A DNA stretch of 33,423 nucleotides from an uncultured Muribaculaceae bacterium (lineage in GTDB: Bacteria; Bacteroidota; Bacteroidia; Bacteroidales; Muribaculaceae), in assembly GCA_910579305.1 (NCBI GenBank), contig CAJTTA010000021.1:1-33423 (forward strand), in the 5' to 3' direction. Of the stretch, positions 8,950 through 17,941 are shown one piece after another; positions within the stretch are counted from its first letter, which is position 1; every line of letters starts with the position of its first letter. Under the pieces are notes generated by a model. That model was not told the origin of the DNA and did no database searches. It worked only from the letters and a program-made list of their open reading frames with translations. A program made the position numbers and the translations under genes.

Positions 8950-10548
8950 ATGAATTCCCTTGCAAATATAAGGATACAACATTCTCTGCTCTTCCTTGTG
9001 AGTGTGGCTATTCTTGCCGTCCTCACATCGCAGGGAATATACACGGGCGATGACATGGGCTACATGTATGCCGATCCCAAGTTGCATGAAGGCACCGGAA
9101 TGCGCGTCGCTTCTCTGTCTCAGATATTATCCACACAATCATCGCATTTTCTGCATTTCAACGGGCGCTTCTTAATTCACAGTCTCACTCAAGTTTTCCT
9201 TATTGAGGGGATGAAGCCGATATACATTTGCCTCAACGCTCTGGCAGGAAGTTTTCTCTGGCTTGCGGCAGGGCGCCTCACCGGAGGCAAGCATTTTTCC
9301 ATGCGCACCGGTGTGGCCATGCTTGTCATGCTATGGTGCCTCATGCCTGCTCCGGGTGTGCTTTGGGCTTCACTTATAGCCTTCTCTCTCAATTATCTAT
9401 GGCCGGCTACGGTCATGGCATGGCTGCTCGTGATAATTAAGGAAATGATTGAAATGCCTTCTCCCCCACATGGGCGCAGACTCTTGCCTGCAATGCTTCT
9501 CGCCATGCTTTGTGGCGCTCTGCAGGAATCCTTCTCGCTGCCTCTGCTCGCGGGCATAGCTTTCACTTGGCTCTGCTCTCGCAGGCGTCCGCTGCTTGCC
9601 ATAGGCTTGGCTCTCTTCGCGGGAACCGTGGCTCTTCTTGTCGCTCCGGGGAATTATGCCCATGCCGATGCAGGAGGGGGGATGGGCATCGCCGCTATCC
9701 TCCACAAGAGTTCGGCCATGCTTGAGGCCACGCTCCGCACGCCTCTTCCTCTTGCTCTATGCGCTGCCATTGCAATAAGCATGCGTAACAAAGGCCTCCG
9801 ATGGCTCACTCATTTATCCCCGTTCTCTCTGCTGCTCATCTCACTGATAATATGCGCCTTGCTTCTCGGATGTGTAAGCTTCACCGCGCTGAGGCAACTG
9901 TCGGCCCCTTCATTCGCAGCCATAATTCTGCTCGGAAGACTGGGCGCAGGCTTTGCCGGGAAACTCGACAACCGCACCAAGAATCTGGCCACTGCTACCG
10001 GAAGTATAGTCCTTTCCGCATACATTTTCGGAGCAATACCCTTCCGTGCCGAGGCGTGCCGCAGATGGGCTGAGGTAGAGAAACAGGCGCAGAGGGGAGA
10101 AAAGATAATCAGCGTGGATTGCAGCAAGGCTCTATATAACATCCCGTTCCTTGGCCACTTATATGCCGGCATGAATCAGGATCCATTTGCCGATGATCTG
10201 CTTCACGCGACATTTGATGCCAACACCCGCCGAGGGTTACGACGTCTCTACATGCCTGCAGCGCCAGCAGGCTTTATCCCCGAATTGCTGCCTGCCCCCC
10301 GCAAGGAGCTGCTCCAGGCCATGCATACATGCTATCATCCCGACACAACCGGGATTCTTACCCCTTCGCATATGGATAAGCGCTATTCTCTGCTGGCAAT
10401 ACCGGCTCCTGACCGACTTCCCAAGGTGCAGGGAGATCGTGGAGAGAAATATCCGTTTGCCACTTTACGTAAGAATGACACACTGCTTCTCATCCTACCT
10501 GCTGCAGCCGAAAAAGTAAAAATCTTGCCCGGTAAAAAATCACAGTGA
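8950..10548 (+). CDS. Polytopic membrane protein, DUF6056-like (GtrII/ArnT-type fold)
   Basis: A 532-residue protein. An N-terminal membrane segment (residues 10-27) is followed by an acidic YTGDDMGYMY loop. The stretch SSHFLHFNGRFLIHSLTQVF and then FSLNYLWPATVMAW are both typical of DUF6056 and related glycosyltransferase-like membrane proteins. Roughly ten to twelve hydrophobic segments continue to about residue 360; the final ~150 residues are soluble. The acidic pair in the first outer loop is where lipid-phosphate-sugar-dependent (GT-C) enzymes keep their catalytic acid. Transfer of a sugar to a surface polymer is therefore a reasonable guess, not a demonstrated activity. It is divergent from sufB across 183 bases. 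Confidence 0.7.
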   Translation: MNSLANIRIQHSLLFLVSVAILAVLTSQGIYTGDDMGYMYADPKLHEGTGMRVASLSQILSTQSSHFLHFNGRFLIHSLTQVFLIEGMKPIYICLNALAGSFLWLAAGRLTGGKHFSMRTGVAMLVMLWCLMPAPGVLWASLIAFSLNYLWPATVMAWLLVIIKEMIEMPSPPHGRRLLPAMLLAMLCGALQESFSLPLLAGIAFTWLCSRRRPLLAIGLALFAGTVALLVAPGNYAHADAGGGMGIAAILHKSSAMLEATLRTPLPLALCAAIAISMRNKGLRWLTHLSPFSLLLISLIICALLLGCVSFTALRQLSAPSFAAIILLGRLGAGFAGKLDNRTKNLATATGSIVLSAYIFGAIPFRAEACRRWAEVEKQAQRGEKIISVDCSKALYNIPFLGHLYAGMNQDPFADDLLHATFDANTRRGLRRLYMPAAPAGFIPELLPAPRKELLQAMHTCYHPDTTGILTPSHMDKRYSLLAIPAPDRLPKVQGDRGEKYPFATLRKNDTLLLILPAAAEKVKILPGKKSQ

Positions 10549-10569
10549 ATGTTTAACCTTTTTAAACAT
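10549..10569. repeat. AT-rich perfect inverted repeat after the DUF6056-like stop codon
   Basis: ATGTTTAA (10549-10556) and TTAAACAT (10562-10569) form perfect 8-base arms around a 5-base loop, starting on the base after the stop codon TGA. There is no following T-run, so termination is doubtful. It lies about 110 bases upstream of the Lrp promoter. Confidence 0.55.
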
Positions 10570-10677
10570 AAGCAGTCCTGCTTTCACTATTTTTAAGTCT
10601 TTAATCAAGAATCTTTCTGATTTTACAGAACCCCTCCGCAAATATAGTGACACAACGGTTAAAAATCCGCGGAGAAT

Positions 10678-10709
10678 ATTGGTATTTATTAGATTTTTGT
10701 GTAATTTTG
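10678..10709 (+). promoter_or_regulatory. Promoter of the Lrp/AsnC regulator gene
   Basis: ATTG (10678-10681), a 20-base spacer and TAATTTTG (10702-10709) fit the Bacteroidota promoter with one mismatch in the -33 box. The predicted leader to ATG 10782 is about 65 bases. Confidence 0.55.
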
Positions 10710-10781
10710 CAGCCCCAAGAGGAATCTCTTCCTATTGGCATCATTTCTCGTATATAACTCTCTAACGTAATATAAAGACTT

Positions 10782-11327
10782 ATGGCAATTGAAAAAATTG
10801 ACAATCTTGACAGAAAAATTCTGAATATTATCATGAACAATGCGCGCATCCCCTCAAAGGATGTTGCCATTCAGTGTGGTGTCAGCCGTGCGGCTATCCA
10901 CCAGCGCATCCAGCGTCTCATCGACCTGGGCGTGATCATAGGCAGCGGCTACAATGTAGATCCCCGCACTCTCGGCTACAACACTTGCACATATGTAGGT
11001 GTGAAGCTCACCAAGGGTTCCATGTACCGTGAAGTGGTGCGCGAGCTGGACAAAATCCGTGAGGTTGTGGAATGCCACTTCACCACCGGCCCCTACTCCA
11101 TGCTCATCAAGGTTTATGCCAAGGATAATCAGCACCTCATGGAGCTTCTCAACGACCACATCCAGCACATACCCGGCGTGACCGAGACCGAGACTCTTAT
11201 CTCTCTTGAGGAAAGCATCCAGCGCCAGATCAATGTGAAGATCGAAGGCGAAATCCGCACCCGCCACAACCGCAATCAGATTCTGCCTCAGACACCTCCG
11301 GGAGTCTATGCAGAAGATATCGTGTAA
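10782..11327 (+). CDS. Lrp/AsnC-family transcriptional regulator
   Basis: A 181-residue protein with the N-terminal Lrp helix-turn-helix (KIDNLDRKILNIIMNNARIP, then SRAAIHQRIQRLIDLGVIIG, about residues 5-48). A C-terminal RAM/AsnC ligand-binding domain follows (about 65-145, including YVGVKLTKGS and ECHFTTGPYSMLIKVY). The last ~25 residues form a basic and then proline-containing tail (RTRHNRNQ, LPQTPPGVY) beyond the usual ~150-residue family length. Lrp proteins bind DNA as octamers and respond to amino acids; the effector here is unknown. It is monocistronic, with its own promoter and a strong terminator directly after it. Confidence 0.93.
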   Translation: MAIEKIDNLDRKILNIIMNNARIPSKDVAIQCGVSRAAIHQRIQRLIDLGVIIGSGYNVDPRTLGYNTCTYVGVKLTKGSMYREVVRELDKIREVVECHFTTGPYSMLIKVYAKDNQHLMELLNDHIQHIPGVTETETLISLEESIQRQINVKIEGEIRTRHNRNQILPQTPPGVYAEDIV

Positions 11328-11359
11328 GCCATTGACATTATCTACGCTACACAATACTT

Positions 11360-11389
11360 CCCCTTCCCTACCGGGAAGGGGATTTTTAT
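11360..11389 (+). terminator. Rho-independent terminator of the Lrp gene
   Basis: A perfect 9-bp stem, CCCCTTCCC (11360-11368) with GGGAAGGGG (11373-11381), encloses the loop TACC and is followed by ATTTTTATT. Two further mini-hairpins lie just downstream: AGCCC-AC-GGGCT at 11395-11406 and TGCC-TAC-GGCA at 11406-11416. Confidence 0.9.
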
Positions 11390-11479
11390 TACGAAGCCCA
11401 CGGGCTGCCTACGGCATAATAAGAATGCACCTTATGTCGTTAAATTTTTAATAGCTATTTTAAAGCTGTTTTACTTATT

Positions 11480-14041
11480 ATGAAGCGCTCACATCTCTTT
11501 TCTCTGCTCGCCATAGCCATCATGGCTGTGATATCACTCGTGTTTTTCTATCCCGATGTATTCGACGGACGCGTACTCGAGCAACATGACATACGCCAAG
11601 GCATTGCCAACGGACAGGAAGCGAAAGCATTCCATGAGCAGACGGGACGCACCACCAGGTGGACTAATGCTCTTTTCGGCGGTATGCCTACATTTCAGAT
11701 CGCTCCCTCCTATGCCTCGGCACCTCTTATGAACTGGATTGCCAAGGCCTACTCTCTGGGTCTGCCCTCTCCGGCCAATCTGCTTTTCATCCTCATGCTG
11801 GGCTTCTTCATCATGGGTCTCTGCATGAAGATGCGGTGGTACGTAGCCTTATTCGGAGCAGTCGCATGGGGATTCAGCTCCTATTTCATTATTATAATAG
11901 GAGCCGGACATATCTGGAAATTCGTGACACTGGCCTATATCCCGCCCACTATAGGCGGTATAATCCTTTGCTACCGGGGCAAGCTTCTCGCAGGCTCGGC
12001 CATGGCCGCTCTTTTCGGAGCGCTGCAGCTCATGAGCAATCATGTGCAGATGAGCTATTACTTCATGCTCGTAGTTCTTGCCATAATAATCACTGCATGC
12101 GTCAAAGCGAGCCGACAGGGTGAAATCAAGAAATGGCTGGCTGCCACAGGATGCGTCCTGGGCGCGGGAATCATTGCCGTGGCTGCTAATCTTGCAAGCC
12201 TGTATCTCACTGCCGAATATGCCAAAGAAACTGAACGAGGCAAAGCCACAGAGCTGACTACAGAAGGTGAAGCGCCCAAAAGCGGTGCTGACTTCGACTT
12301 CATCACAGCCTGGAGCTATGGCGGTGATGAGAGTCTCACTCTGCTGGTGCCTAATGCCAAGGGGGGAGCCACGATAAAGCCCACCGGTGCTACGCTACGT
12401 CCATTGAGCGTAATGGAGGTGCCTGCCGCTGCCGATTCTTCTCTATCGCCGGAGGAATCCATGTTTGCCGCCCAGTTCAATCAATACTTCGGAGAACAGC
12501 CCATGACCAATGGGCCTGTATATGTGGGCACCATTATCTTTATGCTTGCCCTTCTGGCTATTCCGCTCTGCAAGCGCTCTGCTTTCATGTGGGCTCTCTG
12601 GGGAGTGAGCGTGCTGGCATGGATGCTGTCGCTCGGTCATAACATGGAGTGGCTTACGCGTCTGTTCATCGACTATGTGCCGGGCTATAACCGCTTCAGA
12701 GCCGTAGCCTCCATCCTTGTGGTGGTGGAGTTCACTCTGCCGCTGCTCGCCATGATGTCGATCAAACGGCTTATGGAGCTGTGCGCGCCCAACGATGGCA
12801 AGTTGCATCCTGAAGCTGCCGGGTTGCCGCGTCTTGTGCTCGGCATGGGAGGAGCAATAACTGCCGTGTGCCTCCTGCTCTGGGCGTTCCCGTCAATGAT
12901 GGGTTCCGGGCTGACAGGCCGTGAAATGGATAGTCTCCGGGAGGCAGGAGTGGCAGATGATCCTTTGTATAGCTCCATCTTCAACGAAATCAAGCGCTTG
13001 CGCCTGTCGCTCGTAAGCTCCGATGCCATACGTTCGGCTATCTTCATGGCCATAGGCACTGCTGTGATATATCTCTTTGTGAGCCGGAAGCTGAAGAGCG
13101 CTCCGGCCATGGTGGGCATACTCACTGTAATCTGTCTTGTCGATCTGTATTCCGTTGACAAGCGGTATGTGAACCATGAGAATTTCACTGATCCCATGCC
13201 TCGTGACGAAAGCTTTGAGATGACTAATGCCGACAAGCAGATACTTGCGGATGCTGATCCGGATTTCCGAGTGTATGACATAGATGATTTCGGGGGTGCC
13301 CGTTCCTCTTATTTCCACAAGACCATAGGGGGTTATCATGCCGCCAAGCTCACCAGATATAACGATCTGCTGAATCATCAGATAAAGAAGAACAACATGA
13401 ATGTGCTCAATATGCTTAACACCAAGTATTTCCTTGGCATGGCAAGAAATGAGCAGAATCAGCCGATAGCCGATGAGGCCGGCAATATCATGTGGGTGGC
13501 CGAACGCAATCCTGAGGCTCTGGGCCACGCCTGGTGGGTGAGGGATATAAAATATGTAGAGAATCCGAATGCGGAAATGGCTGCGCTCGACACGCTCGAC
13601 ACTCGTCTATATGCCGTGGCCGGCAAAGAATTCGGCAAGACCCTCGGCAAGGCTTCGACAGATACGACTGCCTCTGTCTCCCTTGTAAAATATGAGCCTG
13701 ACAGGCTGGTGTATAAGACTCACTCGGCGACCGACGGCATAGTGGTCTTCTCTGAGATATATTTCCCTTGGGGCTGGAAAGCCACTATAGATGGCAAGGA
13801 GGCTCCTATAGGGAGAGCCAATTATGTGCTCCGCGCTCTCAGGGTGCCGGCAGGTAATCATGAAATAGTATTCACATTCAATCCTCACCGGCTTGATGTG
13901 ACCAATAATATATCTGTTGCCGCAGTGGTCGTGATCTACATTCTTATGGCAGGCGCTCTGGGCATGTGGATTGTCTCGCTGCTTCGCAACAGGGGGAAGA
14001 GGGCTGAAAGGGAAACTACCGGTCATGACTCTTCCAAGTAG
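11480..14041 (+). CDS. YfhO-family polytopic membrane protein
   Basis: An 853-residue membrane protein of the YfhO type, predicted GT-C-like and linked in other bacteria to glycosylation of cell-envelope polymers. It starts with a membrane segment (residues 6-26). The family N-terminal pattern FYPDVFDGRVLEQHDIRQG then TRWTNALFGGMPTFQI follows, and about a dozen more hydrophobic segments run to about residue 560. A soluble region near 570-800 ends in the family-typical SEIYFPWGWKATIDGKEAP and NYVLRALRVPAGNHEIVFTF. A last membrane helix lies at about 815-838. No convincing promoter was seen. The next gene follows after 8 bases, so co-transcription is likely. Confidence 0.9.
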   Translation: MKRSHLFSLLAIAIMAVISLVFFYPDVFDGRVLEQHDIRQGIANGQEAKAFHEQTGRTTRWTNALFGGMPTFQIAPSYASAPLMNWIAKAYSLGLPSPANLLFILMLGFFIMGLCMKMRWYVALFGAVAWGFSSYFIIIIGAGHIWKFVTLAYIPPTIGGIILCYRGKLLAGSAMAALFGALQLMSNHVQMSYYFMLVVLAIIITACVKASRQGEIKKWLAATGCVLGAGIIAVAANLASLYLTAEYAKETERGKATELTTEGEAPKSGADFDFITAWSYGGDESLTLLVPNAKGGATIKPTGATLRPLSVMEVPAAADSSLSPEESMFAAQFNQYFGEQPMTNGPVYVGTIIFMLALLAIPLCKRSAFMWALWGVSVLAWMLSLGHNMEWLTRLFIDYVPGYNRFRAVASILVVVEFTLPLLAMMSIKRLMELCAPNDGKLHPEAAGLPRLVLGMGGAITAVCLLLWAFPSMMGSGLTGREMDSLREAGVADDPLYSSIFNEIKRLRLSLVSSDAIRSAIFMAIGTAVIYLFVSRKLKSAPAMVGILTVICLVDLYSVDKRYVNHENFTDPMPRDESFEMTNADKQILADADPDFRVYDIDDFGGARSSYFHKTIGGYHAAKLTRYNDLLNHQIKKNNMNVLNMLNTKYFLGMARNEQNQPIADEAGNIMWVAERNPEALGHAWWVRDIKYVENPNAEMAALDTLDTRLYAVAGKEFGKTLGKASTDTTASVSLVKYEPDRLVYKTHSATDGIVVFSEIYFPWGWKATIDGKEAPIGRANYVLRALRVPAGNHEIVFTFNPHRLDVTNNISVAAVVVIYILMAGALGMWIVSLLRNRGKRAERETTGHDSSK

Positions 14042-14049
14042 CAAGACCT

Positions 14050-14598
14050 ATGCTTGACTCCTTAAGGCGTCTGCGACATAGTTTCGGCTTCGGGGTGCAT
14101 TCACCATTTGCTTTCCGCTTTGTGAGAGATGTGGTGAGGGCTCCCCGGAGTTGCCGTTATTATTGTCATGATGAGCTCCATAGCCTCCTGCGCCCTCTTC
14201 CCCGGCAGCGGCGCCGCACATGCAAGCTCATTTTTCGACTCGCAGCCCGCATGGGCTTCAGGCATGTGTGCATATCCGTAGGAGCAGACAAGGCTATTAA
14301 AAATGCCGTATCTCCGGCTCTCGGAAATGCCGATTTCAGGGTCGGTATTCCTCGGCATCCTTCTCCGGGCACTCTTGCCATATGTCGTGCCGATGAACTT
14401 CCTCTTGATTTCAGTGCCGCTGACTGGCCGTCGGACTGCGTGCTTGTGGTCACCCATACCTATTATGCTGGTAAGGCTATTATGGAAGTGATCATGTCAT
14501 CTCTTCACGGAGGATGGACTTTTGAGGGGAAACATATGTCCATTATGGTGACTGATGCATCTCAGCAATTATGTCGCCTGTCAATACTCCTGCCATGA
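14050..14598 (+). CDS. Reduced methyltransferase-like protein of unknown function
   Basis: A 182-residue protein. The N-terminus LRRLRHSFGFGVHSPFAFRF resembles the GHGIHSPF.F..i opening of a Bacteroidales class I SAM-methyltransferase-like family. The C-terminal part (VLVVTHTYYAGKAIMEVIMS, then GGWTFEGKHMSIMVTD) keeps the outline of that family's end. The glycine-rich SAM-binding motif is not recognisable: the corresponding place reads FRHVCISVGADKAIKNA, and the protein is short. It may be a degenerate enzyme that has lost SAM binding, or a distant family. The gene follows YfhO by 8 bases, and its stop overlaps the xer start (ATGA), showing it is still translated in frame with its neighbours. 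Confidence 0.6.
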   Translation: MLDSLRRLRHSFGFGVHSPFAFRFVRDVVRAPRSCRYYCHDELHSLLRPLPRQRRRTCKLIFRLAARMGFRHVCISVGADKAIKNAVSPALGNADFRVGIPRHPSPGTLAICRADELPLDFSAADWPSDCVLVVTHTYYAGKAIMEVIMSSLHGGWTFEGKHMSIMVTDASQQLCRLSILLP

Positions 14599-15530
14599 TG
14601 CAAGATGCAGACATGCCTGATGTGCAGCACTCCCCCGCTCTCCTGTTGCGTGACTTTACGGGCTATCTGAGGCTGGAACGCGCCATGAGCCCCAACACTA
14701 TTGAGGCATATGGGCGTGATGTGACTCATCTGCTCACGTGGCTTGCCTTTAAATCACTCAGGCCTGAGGAGTGTCAACGCTCTGACATAGAGCAGTTCAT
14801 GGCCGACATTCATGACCTCGGGCTCACAGGGCGCTCACAGGCGCGGCTGTTTGCCGGCATACGTCAATTCTTCAGATTCCTGCGACTTGAAGGAAGAATG
14901 AATCATGACCCTATGGAGCTGATTGACGCTCCGAGGCGAGGCATGCATCTGCCCGATGTGCTTTCTCTTGAGGAAATCGACGCCATGATCGACGCCATCG
15001 ACATGAGTAAGCCTGAGGGGCAGCGGAACCGGGCTATCATCGAGACTCTCTATGGCAGCGGGCTGCGTGTGAGCGAGCTGCTGGCTCTGTCGCTCGATCG
15101 TGTTTTTCTTGAGGAGCAGTATCTCATAGTCGAGGGGAAGGGAAGCAAGCAAAGGCTTGTGCCTCTGTCTCCTGTAGCTGTCGTGCACATCGAGGCGTGG
15201 CTTGCTGACCGCGAGCTTCTCTCCATACAGTCCCGCGACGCTCATCTGCTGTTTCTCAACCGACGTGGCGCGGGCCTCACCCGGCAGATGATCTTCCACA
15301 TCATACGCACTCTCGCGGCTCTGGCCGGGATACGGAAGACTGTATCGCCTCACACTTTGCGACACAGTTTCGCCACTCATCTGCTGGAGGGAGGCGCCAA
15401 TCTACGCGCTATCCAGGAAATGCTGGGACATGAAAGCCTCTCGACTACGGAGCTTTATGTGCATCTCGACCGCACACGCCTGCGTGCGGAGCTGCTTGCG
15501 CATCATCCTCTCTTCAGAGAGGGGGTGTAA
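14595..15530 (+). CDS. Tyrosine recombinase, XerC/XerD type
   Basis: A 311-residue site-specific recombinase of the type that resolves chromosome dimers. It has an N-terminal SAM-like core-binding domain (DFTGYLRLERAMSPNTIEAY, about residues 20-95) and a C-terminal catalytic domain. All catalytic residues are visible: Arg158 (YGSGLRVSEL), Lys185 (GKGSKQRL), His253 and Arg256 (SPHTLRHSFATH), His279 (LGHES) and Tyr288 (TTELYVHLD). I chose ATG 14595 because it forms an ATGA overlap with the preceding stop; another ATG follows at 14598, and an upstream ATG at 14571 would add 8 residues. No integrase-style context or attachment site is seen, so a housekeeping Xer protein is likelier than a mobile one. 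XerC and XerD cannot be separated by eye. Confidence 0.9.
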   Translation: MMQDADMPDVQHSPALLLRDFTGYLRLERAMSPNTIEAYGRDVTHLLTWLAFKSLRPEECQRSDIEQFMADIHDLGLTGRSQARLFAGIRQFFRFLRLEGRMNHDPMELIDAPRRGMHLPDVLSLEEIDAMIDAIDMSKPEGQRNRAIIETLYGSGLRVSELLALSLDRVFLEEQYLIVEGKGSKQRLVPLSPVAVVHIEAWLADRELLSIQSRDAHLLFLNRRGAGLTRQMIFHIIRTLAALAGIRKTVSPHTLRHSFATHLLEGGANLRAIQEMLGHESLSTTELYVHLDRTRLRAELLAHHPLFREGV

Positions 15531-15534
15531 TTGA

Positions 15535-16740
15535 TCACTTTTTCTTGATTCCGCATGGTGTGGCCCGGCGTATTATGAAACGCTGCACTGCCCAGGCCAC
15601 CACGGCATAGAACGCGAGGAGTATCCACAGGTTATGCCACTGTTCCGACACGTCTGCGAGAGTGGAGCCATTGCTGTTCATCAGGATGAATCCGTTCAGC
15701 CCCCATGTGGCGGGAATGAGGTCGGAGAGAATCCGCCATACGGGAGTGAGGGCATATCTCGGCCAGGTCAGGCCGCTGAGGAAAAGGAAGGCGACACTCG
15801 TGGCCACCCATATCACGAAAATGCTTTCCCTCTCTGAGCAAAAAGCCTGCACGACATAGCCCACGCATATGGAGGCCAGGATCATGGGCAGGAGGAAGAT
15901 GAAGATTTCCAGGGCATTGCCTGCCATGGGGAAATCGAATATGAGCGGCACAAAGTGAATAAGCCATATGAGCGGCAGAATAAGCAGGGTGATATAGGCG
16001 CCTGCCTTGGCCAGCATATCCACTGCTGTGGAGAAGGATCGGTTGATGGGATCGTAACCCACAAGTGCCGGATCCTCATGCTTAGCGCCTCCGAGCATTC
16101 CCACGGCAAGAATAATGGACTGCTGGAGAATGAGGATGAGCACTCCCGGCATTATAAAGGAGTCGAATCCGCTCTGCAGATTGCCGAGCTGTATTCCTTC
16201 CACCGGCATGGGATCGGCAGCGGAGGCGATGCTCTCCACTCCGAGCGATGCTATATCCGAGGCCATGAGCTCTGCTCCCATCGACATCTGCAGATCGGTC
16301 ATGGAGAAAAGCAGGGCGCGGTAGCGCAGCAAGAGACTCATCTCGCAATAGAGCGCTACAGGTGACTGCTCATTGCGCCCGATCCTGCGTTCAAATCCTT
16401 TGGGTATCTCCAGCACTGCAAACGCCTCTTTTGAGTCTACGGCGCGTTTTGCCTCGGCAAGCGTGGGAGCATAGCCTATGACCTGCGCTCCTTCAGTGGC
16501 ATTGAAGCGGCGTGTGAATTCGCGCGAGAGTGATGTTCGGTCGGCATCGACCACCACTACGGGCACGTCTCTCACCAGCTCCGGGTCATATATAAGAGAA
16601 TATATCACGGGATAGGCCAGGGGGAGAAAGAAGAAGAAGAGCATCACCCCGGGGTCATGAAATATATTGCGCAGTTCGCGGCCGTAGACTCTGCCTGCCG
16701 CGCTGAAGCATCTTGCTATGTCATGAAATATGTTACTCAT
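15535..16740 (-). CDS. ABC-2 type permease (YbhR/YbhS-like), second of pair
   Basis: A 401-residue inner-membrane protein. A first membrane segment (about 28-48, PGVMLFFFFLPLAYPVIYSL) is followed by a large extracytoplasmic domain (RDVPVVVVDADRTSLSREFT) and a C-terminal block of five membrane segments (about 205-390). This is the ABC2_membrane_3 layout of YbhR/YbhS-type exporters. It lies 12 bases after the first permease and is the last gene of the TolC-HlyD-permease-permease operon. It converges on the xer gene with only four bases between the stops. The two permeases probably form a heterodimer. No ATP-binding subunit is encoded in the operon. Confidence 0.88.
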   Translation of the reverse strand: MSNIFHDIARCFSAAGRVYGRELRNIFHDPGVMLFFFFLPLAYPVIYSLIYDPELVRDVPVVVVDADRTSLSREFTRRFNATEGAQVIGYAPTLAEAKRAVDSKEAFAVLEIPKGFERRIGRNEQSPVALYCEMSLLLRYRALLFSMTDLQMSMGAELMASDIASLGVESIASAADPMPVEGIQLGNLQSGFDSFIMPGVLILILQQSIILAVGMLGGAKHEDPALVGYDPINRSFSTAVDMLAKAGAYITLLILPLIWLIHFVPLIFDFPMAGNALEIFIFLLPMILASICVGYVVQAFCSERESIFVIWVATSVAFLFLSGLTWPRYALTPVWRILSDLIPATWGLNGFILMNSNGSTLADVSEQWHNLWILLAFYAVVAWAVQRFIIRRATPCGIKKK

Positions 16741-16752
16741 ACAATATCTTCT

Positions 16753-17916
16753 TTAGGGGAGATACACCGGTGTCGCATAGTGTCTCTTCAGCCGCCACAT
16801 CATTGTGAGGGGCAGGAGTATGAATATGAAATAGGCTGCGTAGTAGAAGCGGGAATAATAGAGGGCTATCCCGTCGAGCGCCTGGTCGATGTATATCAGG
16901 AAATAGATCCTCACCGGAAGGATCCAGGAGAATATGCCTATGGAGCCATACATGCTCTGCACCGGGAAGGAGAATGCCGCCAGTGAAAAGGCGAGCACTC
17001 CTGTGAGAGCACATATCGAGAGGGCGAAGCGCAGGTTGGGAATGACGCAGCATACAAACAGGGCAAACCCCTGGCAGGCCGGCACGAATAGCAGTGTGCT
17101 CACTGTGAGCCAGAGCCAGGATCCGTTCATGGGATAGTGATTCCATGCAAACAGCCAGCTTTCCATAGCCATAGCCATGACGCACCATATGATGGTCTGT
17201 GGCAGCAGGCGGGCGGTGACGGCCTTGATTATGGAGCCGGATGCCTGCTCCAGAAGGGATCGTGAGGTGCCTCTCTTTATTTCTTCGCAGATGGTATAGG
17301 CTGTCATGAGGAAGATCATCAGCTCGAGGACTCCTGCGGTAAAGCCGGGATTCAGGTAGTAGCTGTAATTGAGCCATGGGTTGCCTGTGGGGTGCGCCAC
17401 TACGTTGATGGGATTTATCACGGGTGTCACTTGCTCGGCGCCTGCACCTGTGGCGCTCTGCACAAGATTGGTGATCGTGCCGGCTTTGGTGTAGACGGCC
17501 GTGGTCTTGAAGTTCTTGTAGAGCAGCGTGCCGGGCACGAAGTAAGTCATGTTGGTGTAAAAGGTCACTACCGGGGAGCGTCCTGCGAGCAGATCGGCCT
17601 GGTAGTTCTCGGGAATCAGGAAGAAGCCGTAGGTGCGTCCGCTTTTCACATCGTTCATAGCCTGGGTGAAGGAGTCGGACTCTCTGGTGATTTCCACAAG
17701 CTGCATGCCTGCGAGGTTGCGTGTGACTTTTCGGGACAGGCTCGTGTGGTCTTTATCGAGAATTCCGGCAGGAGCTTTTTCCGGCAGGCCCTCCTTCATC
17801 TCATCTGTCAGGAAGAAAATAAAGAGCACGGGCATGATTATCATGCCGGTCCAGAACAGAGGGCGGGCTGCTATCTGCTCCAGGCTCGAAAAGGCTATTT
17901 TCAGAAAGGAGGACAT
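16753..17916 (-). CDS. ABC-2 type permease (YbhR/YbhS-like), first of pair
   Basis: A 387-residue inner-membrane protein with the same layout as the next gene: an N-terminal segment (residues 20-36, WTGMIIMPVLFIFFLTD), an outer domain with ILDKDHTSLSRKVTRNL and FYTNMTYFVPGTLL, then a C-terminal group of about five membrane segments from residue ~190. ICEEIKRGTSRSLLEQASGS (about 208-227) resembles the coupling helix region where these permeases contact an ATPase, although no ATPase gene is present here. It lies 25 bases after the HlyD gene. The substrate is unknown; drugs or envelope lipids are typical of relatives. Confidence 0.88.
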   Translation of the reverse strand: MSSFLKIAFSSLEQIAARPLFWTGMIIMPVLFIFFLTDEMKEGLPEKAPAGILDKDHTSLSRKVTRNLAGMQLVEITRESDSFTQAMNDVKSGRTYGFFLIPENYQADLLAGRSPVVTFYTNMTYFVPGTLLYKNFKTTAVYTKAGTITNLVQSATGAGAEQVTPVINPINVVAHPTGNPWLNYSYYLNPGFTAGVLELMIFLMTAYTICEEIKRGTSRSLLEQASGSIIKAVTARLLPQTIIWCVMAMAMESWLFAWNHYPMNGSWLWLTVSTLLFVPACQGFALFVCCVIPNLRFALSICALTGVLAFSLAAFSFPVQSMYGSIGIFSWILPVRIYFLIYIDQALDGIALYYSRFYYAAYFIFILLPLTMMWRLKRHYATPVYLP

Positions 17917-17941
17917 GTTATGTGCTGTTGCTGTGTGTGAG

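Noticed and set aside
15507..15522. Hairpin CCTCTCT/AGAGAGG at the end of the xer gene as a terminator
   Set aside because: It lies inside the coding sequence, has a two-base loop and no T-run on either strand.
14595..15530. Integrase of a mobile element
   Set aside because: The recombinase has housekeeping Xer length and motifs. No tRNA-linked attachment repeats or mobility genes lie beside it.
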